64,000 bases of DNA from Punica granatum (lineage: Eukaryota > Streptophyta > Magnoliopsida > Myrtales > Lythraceae): contig NC_045132.1 in assembly GCF_007655135.1 (NCBI RefSeq), positions 1,736,001 to 1,800,000 of the forward strand, written 5' to 3'. Of this stretch, positions 1 through 12,449 are shown piece by piece (positions within the stretch are counted from its first letter, which is position 1; the number at the start of each line of letters is the position of its first letter). The position numbers were made by a program, and so were the translations under genes. The notes under the pieces were generated by a model. The model was not told where the DNA came from and made no database searches. It saw nothing but the letters and a program-made list of their open reading frames with translations.

Positions 1-30
1 AGAAATAAAATAAAATAAAAATCATTATTA

Positions 31-213
31 CTATGGTTAGTCCAATTGATTTGATGCTTGTTCTCCTTAAACAAGGTCTTGGATTCGAGTTTTGTAAATA
101 GAGAAAAGTCAAACTAGGAGAGCTTTACCTCTTAGTAGGCCGATCCGTCTCGAACCTGGATCAGTCGGAGTCCACTAGGCTTCTGAATACTGGGGTACGG
201 ACCGAAAAAAAAA
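31..213 (+). mobile_element. tRNA-derived SINE, plus orientation
   Basis: The left end has a degenerate A-box-like stretch (TGGTTAGTCCAATTG) followed about 40 bases later by a B-box-like GGATTCGAG, the layout of a Pol III promoter in a tRNA-derived SINE. The body includes GAGCTTTACCTCTTAGTAGG and ends in a run of nine A at 205-213. The same body recurs near 44782-44900 (plus), 44226-44393 (minus), 26493-26617 (plus), 25243-25425 (minus) and weakly at 21160-21240. No target-site duplication is visible because the left flank is A-rich. Confidence 0.6.
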
Positions 214-438
214 TTGTTATTAGTACCTTATGGGCTTCAATTTCTCCGACTTTTGAGACCTTAATCAGTCGTCCGTACCCATATTTAAGGGAAAAATATT
301 CTGATGTGCTACAATATCTTTAATTTTATCGGTGCCCCTTTTTTTATTATTTTTATTTTTCCGGTAGATTGTCTCCTTTTTTATTGGGGGAAATTTGAAG
401 ACAAATAAGCACATGGGCTTTCACGTTTCTTTCTGTAA
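214..438. repeat. Dispersed non-coding repeat, related to 44455-44700
   Basis: The stretch 215-360 matches 44461-44585 by eye, sharing CAATTTCTC..GACTTTTG, CCCATATTTAA and ATAATATCTTT-like blocks in the same order and strand. In both places the segment lies close to a copy of the same SINE. It carries no open frame. It may be part of a longer degenerate mobile element whose family I do not recognise. Confidence 0.45.
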
Positions 439-2416
439 CACTACAAGAAAATAAAGCATTAGTGACGGATTCTTTGACGGAAAGATTCCGTCCACAACCT
501 ATGATGGATTCGTGACTGACTCATGATGGAATAATATAGAAAATATTAATAGCTATTTTTGATAGAAAAGTGATGGAAATTCCGGCACTATTCCATTACA
601 GTATTGTGATGGATTTTTTATGGAACATTATATAGAATTGTCATGGTGTTAAATCAGAGAGTTTCAGTTAATTATCTGTTACTAAAGCGTCACAATCTTT
701 GTGATGGAGTTGTGACATAAGTATTTTGGGTATTTCGAAGGAGTTGTGATGGAAGTTTTCGTCTTAAACTTAGCACATCACTATGCTGTCACATTTTAGT
801 TTTGGACCTTTTTTTTTCAAGTTCCAAATAATTCGATTGATTTTCTCATAAACCTAAGAATGACTTTCCCTCCCTAACTTGTCTCTTCACTCTTCTCCTT
901 CTGATACCATCGACGCCACAGTGCTGCCTGTTCATCGCCACCGCACTCACTTGGACGCCCAAGGACTCACTCAGCCGTCAACTTGTTGCTTGTTCAAGCC
1001 CTAATATGCGCGGACGGGCTTCCCGCTGAGGTCGAATTCTTCTCCTTTTGTAGCCACTGCGGCCCTTTGCGACTTTGCATGGACGAGCTCTAACTCAGGC
1101 CTCTCCCTGATTCCTACCCTAATCTGTCGCCCCCTTCTTACGTTCTCACGCCCTAAGGGTAAATTGGAAGAATTTTTGCTTCGTTCTTACGTTCTTATGC
1201 TCTAATTTACTGAATTAACTATTTTTTTTGGTTTCATTATTACTTCTCACGCCACTTCTTATTTCTTACGTTTGCCATTCTCATTGTACCATTCTCATGC
1301 CCTAATTTAGTGGAAATTTTGTTCCATTTTTGCCATTCTCAGTTCGATTACTTCAGTGTTTCCTAGTGCTTGGTTGCTTCAGTGTTTCTTCGTTGCTTCC
1401 CTGTCATTCGGTTGCTTAAGTGAGCTCCTGCATTTTATTTTGCCTGCTAAAGTTCAATTTTTCGAAGAATCTGTCTTTGGTTTTAATGAATTGGTTGTTA
1501 AATTGCTTTGATGGATGTATCTTTCAGAGCATGTTTGGGGACGTGCTCCTCCACCTTAATAAAGTGATCATTTAAATACTTTAAAGTCATGGAGCATCGT
1601 TTTGGTTTGACTCTAGGAGATTAGGTTGTTATTTGAATTTCAATAATAGCTCATGACTTCTATTGAATAGTTTAGTGGTATTTTCAGTAGAAAGATGCTT
1701 AATTATGTTTATGTAGGCATTTCTTCTGATTAGATGACTATAATGTGATGGACATATTTTGTTGAACAGATCCTTCTTATCGATTTGAATAGGTCGCCAT
1801 TATCAAATTGGGAACTTCCATTTTGTGACAAATTTGTGACAGATGTGCCACAAATCCGTTAGAGTATTGCCACAAATACTTTATAATCCTATCACGAATC
1901 CATGATAATAATATTTTATCACAAATTCTGTCACATAAATCATCACAAAGTTCGTCACGAAGTTCAGTCACAAAGTTCCATCACGAACTCAACACAAAAC
2001 CGTTAATATTCTAGCACAATTTCATCAGAAATTTATTTACAAATGGTCACTAATATGACACAAAACTGTCTACAAAAAATTTATCACTATAATTTTCATG
2101 AATCTATCCCAAATATTCCGTCGCAAATCTATCACAAAATCACAGTCACAAATCTATCACCAATCCATCATTAATTGTGACGAAAAATATGACTTGGATG
2201 AGTGCTATTTGTGACAGATATAAACGTACTTTGTAACGAAAAATATCCGTCACAATAATTGTAATGGAAAAATTCCATCACAAATATCCTTTTGTAACGC
2301 GGGTATTTGTGATGAACTGTACCTGTCAAAAATCCATCACAACTAACTTACAGTGACGGATTTCCTGGTTGTTGTGACGGAGTTTTTCTTCATTAATGCT
2401 CTCTTTTCTTGTAGCG
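439..2416. mobile_element. CACTA (En/Spm-type) DNA transposon, non-autonomous
   Basis: The left end reads CACTACAAGAAAATAAAGCA and the right end, reverse complemented, CGCTACAAGAAAAGAGAGCA, so the terminal inverted repeats match over about 28 bases with one change in the terminal CACTA. Both ends are flanked by the 3-bp duplication TAA (436-438 and 2417-2419), as expected for the CACTA superfamily. Subterminal zones (450-780 and 1820-2390) are crowded with GTGACGGA/GTGATGGA motifs and their complements, the typical transposase-binding arrays. The roughly 2-kb interior has no transposase-length frame. A C-rich block at 880-1160 looks like a former untranslated leader. Confidence 0.88.
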
Positions 2417-2985
2417 TAAATATAATTTTAACCGCGTCTGAATTTCATTAAGGAAAAAAAAAATTCGCCCAAAGAGATTATATAAAACCTGCTATCTGGT
2501 GGCGATTTACATAGACACTCATATGATGTAGCAATCTATATATTCTATATCAACTACTTTGGTAGTAATGTGAATTGTCATGACAATTCAGATTACTGAT
2601 AATATAAATTTTAGTGCAACGCCGAATATTGCAATTTTGTACATTCAAATAATTTAAATCGACATTTCTAGTAATTTGCAATTTTGTAGATTCAAGTAAT
2701 TTAAATCGACGTTTTTAGTCAGTTGGATATTTCAAATACAGAGATAGAAGAAAAATACTTCAAATGTGAAACTCGATAAGAAAAACACTTGGTCCAAGAG
2801 ATTATAAAAAATATACTAACTGCATCTCCCTCTTTCTTCCCCCCAAATTTTTTAATAAATTTCAAATATGTATGTCTTGTCAGGAGATTAAAATTTTCAT
2901 TTACAAATTTGAGATAATTTATTTTGGACTTTTTTTTAATGGCGGGGCATCTAGACTTACGCGTAACTAATTTTTCGGGATCTAG
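2417..2985. repeat. AT-rich spacer with a 47-bp tandem duplication
   Basis: No gene is visible. A 47-bp unit starting GCAATTTTGTA occurs twice in tandem at 2631-2677 and 2678-2724, with a few differences. The remainder is low-complexity AT-rich sequence up to the edge of the LARD-like fragment. Confidence 0.5.
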
Positions 2986-5900
2986 GAACCCAGAGCGACG
3001 CTCAGATCCAGCAAACGTCCCAGAAATGAAATGTCGATGACTGTGCGTACCCGAATTTCGTCTCGTCGGGGCACGCATGCGCGCGCCTAAATGCAACGCG
3101 GCTTGGGAGTGTCCACCTTCTCGGGGAAGCGCGACGGACGCAAGTAAGAAGGAGTCGCCACTACCTGTTTACGACTCGAGGGTCGAGGGCCGGTGAGTCG
3201 CCCGGGTCTAGGGGTACGAGGTACACCTAATTGCTAAGGCATATGGTCTGTACGGAACCGAAAGTTCCGAATTCGGGGGTTCTATTACGTGTGAGCCTAT
3301 ATCCCACACGCCCTTTCGGTACTCTAGTTTGTTTAGGCTTGCCATTTTAATTTAATTACCACTTAGTTAAGTTTCGCTCATCTTATGCGTTTTGACACCG
3401 TAAATTCGAAGAAACACTCTGACCGTCCACTCTCCGACTGGGATTTTACATGAATATATGTATAATATAAAACCTTACATTGTTCTCTCAAATAAATAAA
3501 AGATAAGCTACAATGACTAAATCCCGGTTGGTTTGCATTCGGCCATTATTTCACTCATACTCACCGTGTGGTTTTGGAAAAAACCGAAAATTTAATTAAA
3601 TGCGCACTCGGTGTATGGGAGCATTGGACCCCGTGATCGACGGTTATGGGCGTTGGACCCAGTGTGAATCGAGTCCTAAAGGATCGGGCTCGATCCGCAT
3701 AACAAACAAGTGCAAAAATGTAACGAGTAAGCTTAAATAAACAAACAATGATATTTTGTTATTGTCGAATTTACGTGAGTTAATCAATTATTATCCGGGG
3801 TATCTTGACATACAAATCCTACCCTAAATAAACAAATAGATTGATGGATAGGGTATGTAGCATTCGGCATTATTTTAAATGGACCCGATAGACAAGACGT
3901 CTGTAGACAAGTCTCGAATGTGTGAGTTATATTTAAATTATTCTGTACCATGACGATGTGGCTTTTACAAATTATGACAAAAATGTTTTCGCCTAAAAAC
4001 CCAAAATCTATCCAATTTTGCCTATTTACCCGTGTTTGATTATGCCGAATGCACAGTTAGTCAAATTCTGCATTTTATGACAGAAGAACTTGTTCTTAAA
4101 TTATCGACGTGGTTACCGATAATTTATCAATTTATGCATTTTGCTTAAAGCCGAGTGATTTATTTAGCCCAATTACACGTCTCTTTCCCCGTACGTGGAA
4201 TTATTGAGTTTAATTAAAATATGCCGAATGCTTTAGTTTGCGAGTTTCGAGCCATCGAGCCAGTCATTGGTGGACCGTCCGACAAAAGCTCTAATTCTCG
4301 ACTATCCTGAATTTAAATTCAATTTTTAAACTGAGTTTATATGATTAATCCAAATTTGTGTGAGATTTTAATTAAATTATCAAGGAAACATCCAGACACA
4401 CAAATCACGGGCACACAATCATGTCAAGCTCATCGAATTCACTCATCGAACATCGAAAGACCTATCGCATGTTACTAAGATGGAGATTTATAACTGATTC
4501 CAAGAGATTCTCAGGATGAGCTAGCTCGGAAGATCCTTGACTACCACGGACCGGGGCGGCCTTCAAGTCGAGACTCAACCTAAGCCTAGGTAAGTCTCCA
4601 CGTCTTGGAGCTCCATTGGCATTGGCCAAATATCTTCTTATATCTCCCCTTTCTTCTCCTCTCGTGAGACATGCAAGACAAGAAACAAATGCGAGGGGAG
4701 TACGGAAGAAGAAGAACACAACGAGGAGCGCCTACTGTGAAAACAAGACTTCCAAGGCAAGAACATAGCATCACAAGATCACTCCTATAATTTGGGAGGC
4801 AAATGGCACAGAAATAGAAGAGATCCTATCCAAGTAAAACGCTGCTAGGCGTAAGCAAAATGAAGCCAAGGAATGCATGCTCATGGACGACCAATGGATG
4901 ACATCAATCTTTATTTAATAACTTTCAAAGACACCGAATAAATCATGCCAGCCAATCAGCCTGCTACTAGATCAAGTGTCTTTTTTCAAATTGAACTGAA
5001 GCTCAAAAGCCTATAACACTAAATTCGGATCAGAACTGTCACTAGGGCAAAATCAGCTTGAAATCAACAAAAATTATATTCCTTCGACTATAATCGACAT
5101 CCCGTAACCAAACATGGAAAAACAACCCCGAAGAGATGATATAACATTCACTTCAAGCCACAATGGGACCAACAAACCTCTACTTATAGATCAGCCACAA
5201 AATCGGACATGATGATAACTTATCGAACTCGAATAAAACATCTCAAGTCGCATAAAATTCACTAAATAATATCATGAACCCATCTCCAAGTCAATCACAT
5301 GAATGGCCATCCCTCGTCTCGGCCATTCTTCGTGTCATTCATTCTCTGCATTCAAGGAAATATCACCGCTTAGCACATCCCATTGAGCTACACATTCGGG
5401 CGTCATCAAACTCATGCAAAAAAAATCCTAAATCGAAGAAAATAACAGCTACACAAATCAGCTCTTATATTGTACATATTCTTGGATTAACAAGATCAAA
5501 GAAATGCGCTCTGATCCCTCAAATGCGGCCAATCAGCTCAGCCCATACATTAAACGTAACGCGTTCTCATCAAAACCATGTCAAACATACTCAAAGTGAT
5601 CAAGAGAATGCACACAACTCAGCTTACATGAGATATATGTTCTGGAGTCATCAAGATCGTATGGATTGACCCAAAATCAATCGAAGTGTCAGCATGTAAC
5701 TCAGCCACATACTTACATGCAACATTGAATCATCAAAATCATGCCAAACATGCTAATATTGACCATGAATCATCACTCTACTCAGTCCGTAGTTCTAGTA
5801 CCATCTCATCCCAACAAAATCAAATGCAATGACCATAAATCGAGTAGAAAACTTTAACTTGCATCTCAGCCATGCACTCGGGTGTCACAGTAAGTACACG

Positions 5901-7512
5901 AAATCTACTTTAACGAGATCAAAACGACATGAGAAGCAAAGGGAAGGTGTCCTTAAAACATCTAGACATGAAGGCGATTCATTTCGTGAGGTAAAGATGA
6001 TTAAAACAAATCTCTTAAGGCTACAACCCAATGCTGCCCAGAGTATAGAGGGAACGGGAAGAAAACTTAGCTCTCGAGAAGAAGTCGACGGTGTTGAGAG
6101 AGAAGAGTGAGAGGCAGCTGAAGGTTTCAGGGCAGTGGCGACAAAGACTGAAGTCGAGTAGGGCAGTAACTCGGTGGGTGCAAGGGAGGAGCACCGGCGA
6201 TCTGTGTTGTCCTGGCCGCGAGAAGGAGAGAGACTCCGGGAAAACCAAAGCTCCGGTCCGTTGAGAGGGAGAGAAGACTGAGCTGAGGGTTCATTCGGAT
6301 CAGAGTCAAGCTGAGGGAGTCCAGCCGAAGGAGCTCGAGGCGGCGTGAGGGAGCTGGAGGAGCCTCTAGGGTTTTCCTCTTCTTTCCTTTTTTTCCCTCG
6401 AGCCTTAGGGTTTTTTTTCGTTGCCAGCTAAGGGAACGTCAGCTGAGAGTGAGCTGGAGGTTTTTTCTTTCTTTTTGGACCCCCCGAAAAAAGAAAAGAA
6501 AAGAAAAGAAAAGAAAAGAAAAGAGAAGAAGAACCAGAAGAGGAAATGGGGGCAGCGGGGAAAAAAGGGCAGGAGAGGCAGAGCTGTGACCATTGGTCCA
6601 TGGGATGACCCGAACATCCGGAATTTTCCTGAATTTCTCATGAACCTTTCGGTCTATGTGATATTTTTCCTTGATCCCTACATGAGCTGGGCACATCCTT
6701 GTAAAATTTGAAGATCGTTCGACCTCGGGAAGTTCTCGAAACAATTTTTCTTCAATAGCTGGCCCGAACCGGGAAATTTGGTCCTTATCTGTGAAGAGAC
6801 CCTTAATTCTGTACTAATCTAGCCAAAAATGCATCCCCTTTTTCTTGATTTTCTGAATCTCCAGTGAATTGGGAATCCAATGCCGTTGGCCATGCTCGAA
6901 GACGCGAAGAATTGAATTGCTTATGGATTTTCTCCCTCGATTGGTAGAGTCTGTCCCGGTTTAACAGTTTCGGGCATGGTGCGCTCAAAAATTCATAACT
7001 CTCTCTCCGTATTGAGTATTGGAATGAACGACCCATAAAATTGAACCTAACTCGATTTCCTAGGTCAAGCATATGGAATTCACCCTTTTAGGTTCAGGAT
7101 TGACCATGATATGATGCGTCGAATCCCATGCTCGAGCTGCTGTATTCACTGTTTGGGCACCCCAGCTCCCACGAATTTTATCTTTTTGCTCGAAAGGGCT
7201 CTCGACGTGATTTTTGCATTGAAATGTCCCCAACTCACCAAACCTTGATCTAAAAATATCGAACTTAGTTCTAGAATCCACGAAGATAGTCGTTCTCACC
7301 GAAGAAAATGATACAGAGACGTGATTTCTCTTTTGTCCACTGCCTTCGGTTCGAATATTGATAATTCGTGCCTTACTCTTCGGGATCAATTGTGTATGCT
7401 GCAAAATTTCATATGTTGCCGTCGTCATTTTTTTGTTAGAGTTGTGGAACCCTAGTCAGAAGCCTTGTTGATGTCATATCCTAGAGCCGGTGGACCAAAA
7501 TGGGGTGCTGAC
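2986..7512 (-). mobile_element. LARD-like LTR retrotransposon fragment, minus orientation
   Basis: Read on the minus strand it begins at 7512 with TGTCAGCACCCCATTTTGG, a TG start typical of an LTR. It runs through a GC-rich leader-like zone (about 7450-6010), a long non-coding interior, and a conserved block at 3120-3400 containing AGTCGCCACTACCTG. The same order (TGTCAGCAC start, GC-rich zone, conserved block) recurs on the plus strand at 53855-56790. No gag or pol is recognisable, so I call it a large retrotransposon derivative. The internal frames around 4462-4774 and 5274-6110 are not conserved-looking and are not called as genes. An (AAAAG)n run lies at 6486-6525. The distal boundary near 2986 is uncertain. 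Confidence 0.6.
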
Positions 7513-7605
7513 AATGACCTCAAGGGGGTTCGAACCCGAAATCAGGTGGATACTGGAGCTCCTTCATACCACTAGGTCAACTCCTTGAGGTTATCATTCA
7601 AAAGT
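7513..7605 (-). mobile_element. tRNA-like SINE head fragment
   Basis: On the minus strand this stretch has a good A box (TGACCTAGTGGTATG) and a perfect palindromic B box (GGGTTCGAACCC), spaced as in tRNA-derived SINEs. The part after the B box runs straight into the LARD-like LTR start, so only the head is present. It lacks a cloverleaf and CCA-proximal stem, so it is not a tRNA gene. Confidence 0.45.
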
Positions 7606-7718
7606 ACAATTCATCCAATTCCAAAATTTCACAGATTGGGTTCTACCAAAAAAAAACAAAAAAAAAAGTTGCCTCTTGCGCCAAATTAATCAATTAGTTA
7701 TAATATCTAAAAGCTGGA

Positions 7719-7932
7719 AAGTGGAGATGTGGTTGCACCATATAAGTCAAATCGCAAATTCTTAACTCCACGTTGATTTTTCAATTCCAAGTGGAGATGT
7801 GGTTGTGCCATATAAGTCAAATCACAAATCCTTAGCCCCACATTGATTTTTCGATTCCAAGTGGAGATGTGGCTGCACCATATAAGTCAAATCACAAATC
7901 CTTAATTCCACGATAATTGACTTTTCGATTCC
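7719..7932. repeat. Three-copy 70-bp tandem repeat
   Basis: Units start with AAGTGGAGATGTGG at 7719, 7789 and 7859. The first two are exactly 70 bp and the third about 74 bp. Each contains CCATATAAGTCAAATC and ends near TTTTTC.ATTCC. Divergence is about 10 percent, mostly single substitutions. No coding potential was seen. Confidence 0.85.
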
Positions 7933-8914
7933 AATTAAATAAACTTTTAGTACTTTTCATTTGCGTTATATTCAATATATTTCAGATATTTACCTATATC
8001 CTTTATATGTAATATAACTAACATATAATAAAAGAATATTTTGAAAATAAAAAGTTTTCTTAATTATTTAAAGATTCTTGAGACATATTGTGATGTTTAA
8101 ATTCAGTGTGCTAAATATTCTATAAATGGGGAAGTGCATTTTATTCTTTATCTTTCTACCGATCACTATAGTTTTCCCTATATTATAACCTCTACGACTA
8201 CGTGATATCGTTTATTGTTCGTTTGTATCTACATATATGTTACATATTTTTTAAGTAAATAGAATTTCTATTTTTTACAAAACATTATTTCATTTCCATA
8301 GGACTATTATACATATTTATTTATCATCGTCATGATTTATAATTCTATGACTCTCATTCACAAAATATTTTTAATGTACATTCGATAGAATATATAGTTT
8401 TAACGTCATTGCTCTATTTATATTAACTTGTATGTTGACATATGTGTTAATGATTTACTTTGTGATATAAAAATTAACAAAGAGTTATCGCGCAACGTAC
8501 GGATGTCAATTTCTTTTATATTTAACTCCAGTCTATTGCGCCTCAGTAGGACTTTTCCTAAATCATGTTATTATTTCTCCTTCCTCGAGTGCTTGAGAAA
8601 TTCTCCAATGATCCTATCTGCTATGTGGCATACCAAGAAACGTCATTAGAATTGCAACAAAAAGATGAAAGAGTAACACACGAAGATATTGGACCGTGAA
8701 TTTTGCAGTGAAATAATTTGGTTGGCTCATCATCACCGTATAAGGAAGTACTATTTAAGATTTTTTCTTTATCTCCTATCAAGCCATTATATTGTAACTG
8801 AAAAAAAAATGGAAATTATTATTGATAGGAGGACTGAAGTAGCTCACACTCTAAAATACAAAGGACTGAATCGGGAAAAATTACAACCATCTCAAGTTCA
8901 CAGCCCGTATAGGA
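7933..8914. other. AT-rich non-coding spacer
   Basis: Very AT-rich. Two short frames (8428-8649 and 8689-8943, plus strand) show no recognisable domain and biased composition, so they are not called as genes. A GCGCAACGTACGG motif near 8490 resembles the pre-terminal part of Helitron-like ends seen elsewhere in the window, but no terminal CTAG follows. Confidence 0.4.
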
Positions 8915-9640
8915 TACTGTCGGATCAATCTTTTATGACATGATTTCCTGCCCTTAGAAAATGGTAGAAGTTCTCCTAAATTGGGCGTAGGACTTATTAA
9001 TTTGGTCCCACAAATGAATGAAAAAACGGGGGGAAAAAAAACACATCGGCCAACTAGCTAGCTAGGACAAATGCTTTTCTACACTTAATAGGTTGGTCCT
9101 GGACAATCATCGATCCCATAAATTAAACACAGCAACGGCTTTCCCTTAGCCGGGAGATTCCTATCAAGCTTTCTTAACCAAATTAATCGATACATCAAGT
9201 TGTGAAATAAAATTTCCATAGCTTTCATAGGAAATAGAAAGTGAAAGAGATTGCAAAGTGGGAAAAGTTATATAGTCATATTTGCCTTAACATATTCACC
9301 AAAACAAAAAAAAATTGCCTTAACGTGGGAAAAGACCAAACATCTTAGACGACGGGGAGCCTTCGGAGTATCCAATTAATTGAGCAGACTTCGACTTGGT
9401 GAGATTCCCCATGGTATATAATAGAGGCACATTAAGTTTCTACCAGACACGACTCAAAAGTATTTTATGTTCGACGGAGTAATCAATTGGTCGAATCATC
9501 ACCAATATAAATATGAAAAGTTTTCCTTATAATGAGATGTGATTTTCTGATAAAATCAGAAATATTATTGATTTAATATATGCTTGTTGAGAGAATGCAA
9601 TTTTTTTAAATGAATTATGATGATTTTTAATTAAAATACA
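8915..9640 (+). repeat. Duplicated promoter-like segment, copy 1
   Basis: This segment aligns by eye with 45580-46430 in the same orientation. Shared blocks include GCTAGCTAGGACA, ATCATCGATCCCA, CACAGCAACGGCTT, ATCGATACATCAAGTTGTG, CGGAGTATCCAATTAATTG and a TATA-like GGTATATA at 9413-9420. The matched blocks extend past the TATA-like element, yet no coding frame follows in either copy. It may be a duplicated upstream region of a gene that is absent here, or part of an unrecognised repeat. Confidence 0.6.
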
Positions 9641-9823
9641 TTAATAATAGGAGATAGATGTAGATAGATATAGCGAGAGACATTTGATTGGCACGCTTAT
9701 TGGACGACCATCCAATTTTTTGTTTATTTTCCATTTTTCATTTTTCAAGGACAAAAAAGGTACGTAATATACATAGTAGTACTGGTAGCCAGAAAAATAT
9801 AGTATATGGTACTGATATAACAA

Positions 9824-10633
9824 GAGTAAACTGGCAATTTCGTCCCTGACTTACGCAAATTACATCATCTGGGTTCCTGAAAAAATGTTAAATCGAATTC
9901 TTCCCTGGTCACATCGAAATCGTCCTTGGTCACATCGAATTCGTCCCTGGTAACATCAAGTTCGTCCCTCGTCACATTAAATTCGTCTCTGGTCACATCG
10001 AATTCGTCCCCGATCACATCAAGTTCGTCCCTAGGCACATCGAATTCGTTCCTGGTCACATCAATTTGGTCTTTCGTCACATCAGTTTGGTCCTTGGTAA
10101 TATCAAATCCATCCTACGTCCTTTGCCGTTATGATTCCGTGAGAGGCCCAGATTGATGAGTATAAAAAAGGTCCTTATGTTACGAACCAAAGATAAGAGG
10201 GAGTGACAAAAAAAAGGGAATAAATTGAATAGTTACATAGAAGGACAATATTGATGAATACGATGTTTTCCGTCCAGTGTTAACTATAGATATGACGGTG
10301 GGATGAATTTGATGTTATCAAAGACCAAACTGATGTGACGGATGACCGAATTGATGCGCCCATCGACGAATTCGATGTGCCCAGGGATGAACTTGATGTG
10401 ATTAGGGACGAACTTGATGTTACCAGGGACGAATTTGATGTGGCCAGAGATGAATTTGATGTGGTCAGGGACGAATTTGATGTGACGAGGGACGAACTTG
10501 ATGTTACCAGAGACGAATTCGATGTGACCAGGGATGACTTCAATGTGACCAAGGACAAATTCGATGTAACATTTATTTAGAGACCCAGATGATGCAATTT
10601 GCGTAAGTCAGGGACGAAATTACCTGTTTACTC
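9824..10633. mobile_element. Foldback element with 21-bp repeat arms
   Basis: The ends form an inverted repeat: left GAGTAAACTGGCAATTTCG and right (reverse complement) GAGTAAACAGGTAATTTCG, continuing through CCCTGACTTACGCAAATT. Inside each end lies an array of 21-bp units: about ten at 9908-10117 (type GTCACATCGAATTCGTCCCTG, with one base of variation per site) and about twelve in opposite orientation at 10311-10562. The unique centre is about 190 bp. Because 21 is a multiple of three, both arms stay open and mimic acidic repeat proteins, which I regard as an artefact. No clear target-site duplication was found, so the superfamily is unassigned. Confidence 0.75.
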
Positions 10634-11463
10634 ATCACAAGCGTAAAAGAAATATAAATAGACTCTAATAACTTTTTAGACCAAAGTTGAATAATGCCTC
10701 TGCTCTGCTGAAACTAAATGTAAGATACGAAATTAACGCACGCGCATAAACAACATTAATCTTAGAACTATTATATAAACTAGACAAAACACCCGCATAT
10801 ATGCACTGGCTAGAGTCGTTAAACATATTGAAAAGACTGGTGATCATTTTTGTAATAATCGTGTAAGTAACATAAAATATTGGTTGCCTACTTGTAAAGG
10901 TTTGTCTGTGGACACCTCAAGAGGTTCGCCCGTGACCACCTTAGCAGTGTTTCATCCCTAAAAATGTTAATTGTTTAAATTTTTTATTTTGTGACAGCGT
11001 ATTTGATTAAAATTTATCTCTTATTAATCATATTTTAGTAAAATAGATTAGTCACTTTTCTACCAGTTGAATTTTTGCATCTTCAATAAAAATTGAAGTT
11101 CCTACAACTTGCACAATAAGAGCTTTTGTTATGATATTGGATGATGAGGGCGTGTAATGCACAAATAATGGTTTTTTTTTTAAGATTATATATAGAGGAT
11201 CTTTTATTTTCATAAGACCATTGGAGTTTCATGATGGTGTGACATGATTAAAAGATGTCATTTGTCGCTTTGTGATTTTTGAGAACCTCAAAAGTCACTC
11301 AATAACAAACTATCTACGTCTTATGTAGCAACGTCTAATGCATTGCTTCCGCTTTTATTATTTATATAGATATAGATACATAAATGTAATAACCACTTAT
11401 GTATTATTGCAATTTGGGGACTGCCCCTTTCTCATTGCAGCATATCAATAGATGGCAAATTAT
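10634..11463. other. AT-rich non-coding spacer
   Basis: I see no gene, repeat array or convincing element end here. Short frames such as 10665-10847 (minus) lack any domain signature. Confidence 0.4.
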
Positions 11464-11642
11464 TGGATCCTGCGGTTGAATATTCAACTGTACGAAATGT
11501 TTTCGTACAAAATATCAGTCAACTAATTCGTACACGCAATCGACTGATGTCTTTTACGAGACATTATTCTCCTTTTACGAAACGTTATTATCAAAGTACG
11601 AAAACATTTCGTACGTCTGAATATTCAGCCGTTGGACTCAAG
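11464..11642. mobile_element. Short foldback MITE
   Basis: A near-perfect palindrome of about 180 bp. The left half carries TGAATATTCAACTGTACG then AAATGTTTTCGTAC, and the right half, reverse complemented, carries TGAATATTCAGACGTACG then AAATGTTTTCGTAC. A 78-codon frame across it is a by-product. Target-site duplication is not resolvable in the AT-rich flanks. Confidence 0.7.
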
Positions 11643-11893
11643 ATTTCCCTCGTAATCTATAGTTTGCCCGATTATATTTTCTTTTATGTTGCTAATTAAT
11701 TAATGCCACCCCTTGTTTATCTATTTATTTATTTATTTGGATTAAGTCCATATATTGTATTTTCAGTTTATTGGTTGAGACTAATTTGCTTAGGCATTGA
11801 CTTGACCCTGATTACATGGTGCTAAGTCGAAGTCCCAGGAGGATTGGTCTTAATTAATATGCTAAGAAATTGTTGGGGATTTATACCTGAGGG

Positions 11894-12449
11894 CATTGTT
11901 ATCAGAACCGGACCGGACCGGCCTGTTCGACCGGTCGGACCGGGAACCGGCACCAAGTCCGGTCCGGTTCGCCTAAAAACCGAAATGGCAGCTTTGAACC
12001 GCCGGACCCATTGAACCGGCCGGTTTTAAGCAAAATTTCATTAAACCGGCCGGTTCTATGGGTTTTTATGGGTTTCCTATTTAATGTAAAAATTGGTTGG
12101 TTGTGTAAAGATTTGAACTCATGACCTCTTACTTTTCATATTAGCATACTACCAACCAAGCCACCACCACTTTTTTGTTCTTTTAACTCTACTTTTAAGT
12201 ACTTATTAAAATAAAATATTTATTTTGAAGTAAGAAATATTAAATATAGATACTTTCTTATACTATTGTTATATTTCTTTAAAATCATCATACTTTTATC
12301 TTAATTATCATAATTTTTTTAATAATATGAATATTTATTTTATTTTAAATAAACGAGCGGTCCGACCCATCGAACCCCCGGTTGGACCCATAAACCCATG
12401 ACCCCGTACCCCTTCCGGTTCATCATCCGGTCCGGTTCTGATAACACTG
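11894..12449. mobile_element. hAT-type element inserted in the Copia LTR
   Basis: Perfect 8-bp target-site duplications CCTGAGGG flank the element (11886-11893 and 12450-12457). Terminal inverted repeats are CATTGTTATCAGAACCGG on the left and CAGTGTTATCAGAACCGG (reverse complement) on the right. The paralogous right LTR at 16041 has a single CCTGAGAG with no insertion, confirming the boundaries. Subterminal zones are rich in CCGGTCCGG-type motifs. At 556 bp it encodes no transposase and is non-autonomous. Confidence 0.92.

Noticed and set aside
5274..5669. 131-codon plus-strand frame
   Set aside because: No domain, biased composition, and inside the LARD-like fragment. Likely chance.
7513..7605. 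Possible tRNA gene on the minus strand
   Set aside because: A and B boxes are present, but no acceptor stem or cloverleaf can be drawn, and the sequence runs into an LTR start.
9908..10562. Regular 21-bp units resembling a CRISPR array, and frames encoding acidic seven-residue repeats
   Set aside because: The units are contiguous with no spacers, lie in opposed orientation inside inverted repeats, and sit in plant nuclear DNA. The frames are open only because 21 is divisible by three.
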